The notes under the pieces: model-generated
What the model was told of the DNA's origin: nothing
Database searches by the model: none
What the model saw: only the letters and a program-made list of their open reading frames with translations
Shown: positions 62,048-64,000 of the stretch, one piece after another
Layout of the letters: each line of letters opens with the position of its first letter
Numbering within the stretch: the stretch's first letter is position 1
Origin: JALJPB01 sp963933115
GTDB lineage: Bacteria > Pseudomonadota > Gammaproteobacteria > Enterobacterales > Alteromonadaceae
Assembly: GCA_963933115.1 (NCBI GenBank)
Contig: CAWVSL010000011.1
Location: forward strand, 10,528 to 74,527
Length of the DNA stretch: 64,000 nt
Direction: 5' to 3'
Translations under genes and position numbers: made by a program

Positions 62048-63751
62048 ATGTTCACTTTCGATCCTAAAAAATACAGTAAAAAATTACTACCATTAATTAG
62101 TTGGAGCCACTGGTTCACATTTTTTAATATAATTGCGGCTATATTACTGTCATCACTTTATTTTTTTAATGAATCACGCCCTGATTCATTAATAGGATAT
62201 TTCTATTTGATCACCACTTGGGGAAGCCATATGGCTTTCTTAACGTTTATTAGTTTTGTCTTAATTGTATTCCCGATCACCTTATTATTCCCCAATGCCC
62301 GTTTTATAAGAACCACTGCGTCGGTTGTATTTACCTTAGGGTTATTATTATTGGTGTTAGACGCCTTTATCTATAGTCAATTGGGGTACCACTTAAATGC
62401 TTCATCTAGTTCACAAATTTTTGATCTCATTGTCAGCGAAGCTAAAGACGAAGGAAAAATTTTTGGTTTGATTTCCTTGATCTTATTCACAGTAATATTA
62501 GGCTTTGAATTAACTATTAGTAATTATGCTTGGAAACACTTAAAACAATTACAAAAAACAGTCTTTGCAAGTTCTGTCGTTATGGCCTTAGTTGTGGCGT
62601 TCTTTTTAAGCCATATTACTCATATATGGGCTGATGCAACGTTAGATTATGACGTGTTGCGCCAAGATACGGTTCTCCCTTTATCATATCCACTAACAGC
62701 TAAAACGTTATTAACTAAATATGAAATGTTTAATTTGGCTGATTATAATGAACGCCGAACCAGCCCATTGTCATTTACTGGTAATACGCCGGTTTATCCG
62801 AAACTTACTCAGCAGACATGCCAAAAAGATATGGCAAATAAACAGTCGGTTTTTATTGTATTAACGGATGAATTACTCACTGAAAAACATCAAGAACAAT
62901 TTATCAATCGCTCAACGGGCTCTAGCATAAAACTTGAACACCATATTGACAGTGCCTTGCAAGAAAATTCATGGTTTAATCTGTTGTTTAGTTTACCTAC
63001 CATTTATCAAGAAAAAATATTAGCGCAACAAACACAACCCTTATTATTTCAAGCCTTAGAACAGCAACAATTAACACGTAGTTTTACCGTTATTGGTCAA
63101 CAAGCTAATACTAATGAAGTAACCACTAATAAAAAAACCTTTTGGTTTAATGATCTGTTTGACACAACAACACAATTAACCGACATATCTACTTTGGTAT
63201 TTGCAGATAAACTCAATAATATTGAACAAGGTCTTCATTTAATTTATTTTCCTAAAAATAATCAATACCAGTTTGAATTGTTTATCGATGCTCTTCTATT
63301 GGCGCAAAAACAAAAAACCAACCAAGACATAATTTGGGTGAGCTCAATTGGTAACAGCGATTTTAATACCAGTTTATCGATTAAGCCTGCGGTTCTAATT
63401 TACCCTAACACTACTAGTCGTAATATTGAGACGTTGACTAGCCACATGGACTTACAACCGACGTTAATGAAAAACTGGTTGTCTTGTTCATTAACAGAGC
63501 CTAATACTGTAAATGCTTATAGTAGTGGCGCAAACTTATTAACCTTGAAAAAAGATAGAGTCATCGCTAACACGATTAAAAATGGCATGATGGTTTTTAA
63601 TAAAGATAAGTCAGTTTTTATTGACCAAAATGGAAACTTTGAAAGTTACTCTAGACAGTTAGCAGCACCGATAGTTGAAAATTCCGATTTCCCATTAATG
63701 ATTGATGGTGTTAATTTTATTAAAAAATACAGTCAAATGAATAGTAAATAG
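62048..63751 (+). CDS. yejM: Inner-membrane protein YejM/PbgA (LapC), LPS-synthesis regulator
   Basis: A 567-residue protein. Five membrane segments lie in residues 15-190 (for example FTFFNIIAAILLSSLYFF and HMAFLTFISFVLIVFPITLLF). A periplasmic sulfatase-fold domain follows (SVFIVLTDELLTEK, DIIWVSSIGNSDF, SHMDLQPTLMKNWLSCS). In E. coli it senses periplasmic LPS and restrains LapB-directed LpxC degradation. The sulfatase metal residues seen in true sulfatases (DxxR, CxPSR) are not apparent, as expected for this non-enzymatic regulator. Confidence 0.92.
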   Translation: MFTFDPKKYSKKLLPLISWSHWFTFFNIIAAILLSSLYFFNESRPDSLIGYFYLITTWGSHMAFLTFISFVLIVFPITLLFPNARFIRTTASVVFTLGLLLLVLDAFIYSQLGYHLNASSSSQIFDLIVSEAKDEGKIFGLISLILFTVILGFELTISNYAWKHLKQLQKTVFASSVVMALVVAFFLSHITHIWADATLDYDVLRQDTVLPLSYPLTAKTLLTKYEMFNLADYNERRTSPLSFTGNTPVYPKLTQQTCQKDMANKQSVFIVLTDELLTEKHQEQFINRSTGSSIKLEHHIDSALQENSWFNLLFSLPTIYQEKILAQQTQPLLFQALEQQQLTRSFTVIGQQANTNEVTTNKKTFWFNDLFDTTTQLTDISTLVFADKLNNIEQGLHLIYFPKNNQYQFELFIDALLLAQKQKTNQDIIWVSSIGNSDFNTSLSIKPAVLIYPNTTSRNIETLTSHMDLQPTLMKNWLSCSLTEPNTVNAYSSGANLLTLKKDRVIANTIKNGMMVFNKDKSVFIDQNGNFESYSRQLAAPIVENSDFPLMIDGVNFIKKYSQMNSK

Positions 63752-63885
63752 TCTCAAAACTGCTATATTTTGAACAATTAACACCCGAATTAAATAGATT
63801 GGATAGTTTTTTATATTTTTGATTGCATTGCACCTATAAATCATTAATATACACCCCGCAAGCAATTCAATCCCCAGCTTGCATT

Positions 63886-63962
63886 CGGGGTATAGCGCAG
63901 CTTGGTAGCGCGTGCGTCTGGGGGACGTGAGGTCGCAAGTTCGAATCTTGCTACTCCGACCA
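63886..63962 (+). tRNA. tRNA-Pro(GGG)
   Basis: 77 bases with encoded CCA. The acceptor CGGGGTA pairs with TACTCCG, the anticodon loop CTGGGGG carries GGG, and the T-arm is CAAGTTCGAATCTTG. The anticodon stem TGCGT/ACGTG is weak, with two wobble pairs. It stands alone downstream of yejM. Confidence 0.93.
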
Positions 63963-63967
63963 TATTT

Positions 63968-63998
63968 AAAAAAAGACGTCATTAGACGTCTTTTTTTA
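63968..63998 (+). terminator. Rho-independent terminator of tRNA-Pro
   Basis: A perfect 13-bp stem, AAAAAAAGACGTC (63968-63980) with GACGTCTTTTTTT (63985-63997), has loop ATTA and begins 6 bases after the tRNA. The arms supply the T-run themselves. Confidence 0.92.
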
Positions 63999-64000
63999 TG

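Noticed and set aside
63695..63982. 95-codon minus-strand frame at the right end
   Set aside because: It overlaps tRNA-Pro, its terminator and the end of yejM; the text is the reverse of the tRNA.

Overview
The window looks like a chromosomal segment of a marine, AT-rich gammaproteobacterium of the order Alteromonadales, most likely Colwellia or a close relative. The reasons are the protein families (HexR, RMF, the FabA type, the UvrY-UvrC-PgsA order, RecC-RecB-RecD, and YejK/YejL/YejM), the Gly-Cys-Leu tRNA cluster and the low-GC codon use. The species is inferred from recognised protein similarity, not from a search. There is no CRISPR array, prophage or insertion sequence.

Layout. 1-1978: end of a probable outer-membrane receptor, then a YkoF-like protein, a PnuC/PnuT-type transporter and a small-molecule kinase, read here as a thiamine salvage operon. 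2173-11765: a central-carbon island with pfkA, pykA and hexR on the minus strand and zwf-pgl-edd-glk-eda on the plus strand. A HexR-type operator (6010-6024) lies between them and a second one (26593-26607) lies before gapA. 11949-15230: queC/queE, rmf, fabA and a small unknown gene. 15398-19647: uvrY, uvrC, pgsA, then six tRNA genes. 19915-25420: a patchier stretch with an unknown protein, a secreted protein made of 19-residue repeats, selO, wrecks of an acetyl-CoA-synthetase-type gene and of ppsA, and a cytochrome c lipoprotein. 25541-30871: gapA, gnd, msrB and a second, longer GAPDH. 31176-40361: recCBD. 40415-51023: small conserved genes, a crotonase, a CBS protein, an LpxR-type lipid A deacylase, hrpA, a PilZ protein, rlmI and acylphosphatase. 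51508-57157: a TPR/transglutaminase-like lipoprotein gene broken by three in-frame stops, a phosphoribosyltransferase, an MTHFR-like protein, a cold-shock protein, a DsbA-like lipoprotein and a lone tyrosine recombinase next to a long hairpin. 57503-63998: pyrC with a tandem PTPS protein and an M23 protein, then yejK, yejL, yejM, tRNA-Pro and a terminator.

How it fits together. Glucose is phosphorylated by Glk and oxidised by Zwf and Pgl to 6-phosphogluconate. Edd and Eda then split it to pyruvate and GAP, or Gnd sends it to ribulose-5-phosphate. GapA and PykA finish lower glycolysis, and HexR plausibly senses KDPG and controls zwf and gapA. PfkA is also encoded, so both the EMP and ED routes are open. 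GapB and the dead ppsA and acs copies belong to the gluconeogenic/acetate side. The strongest novelty candidates are the hairpin beside the recombinase, the three-stop TPR gene, the repeat protein with an FNR-like box, and the two neighbouring gene wrecks.
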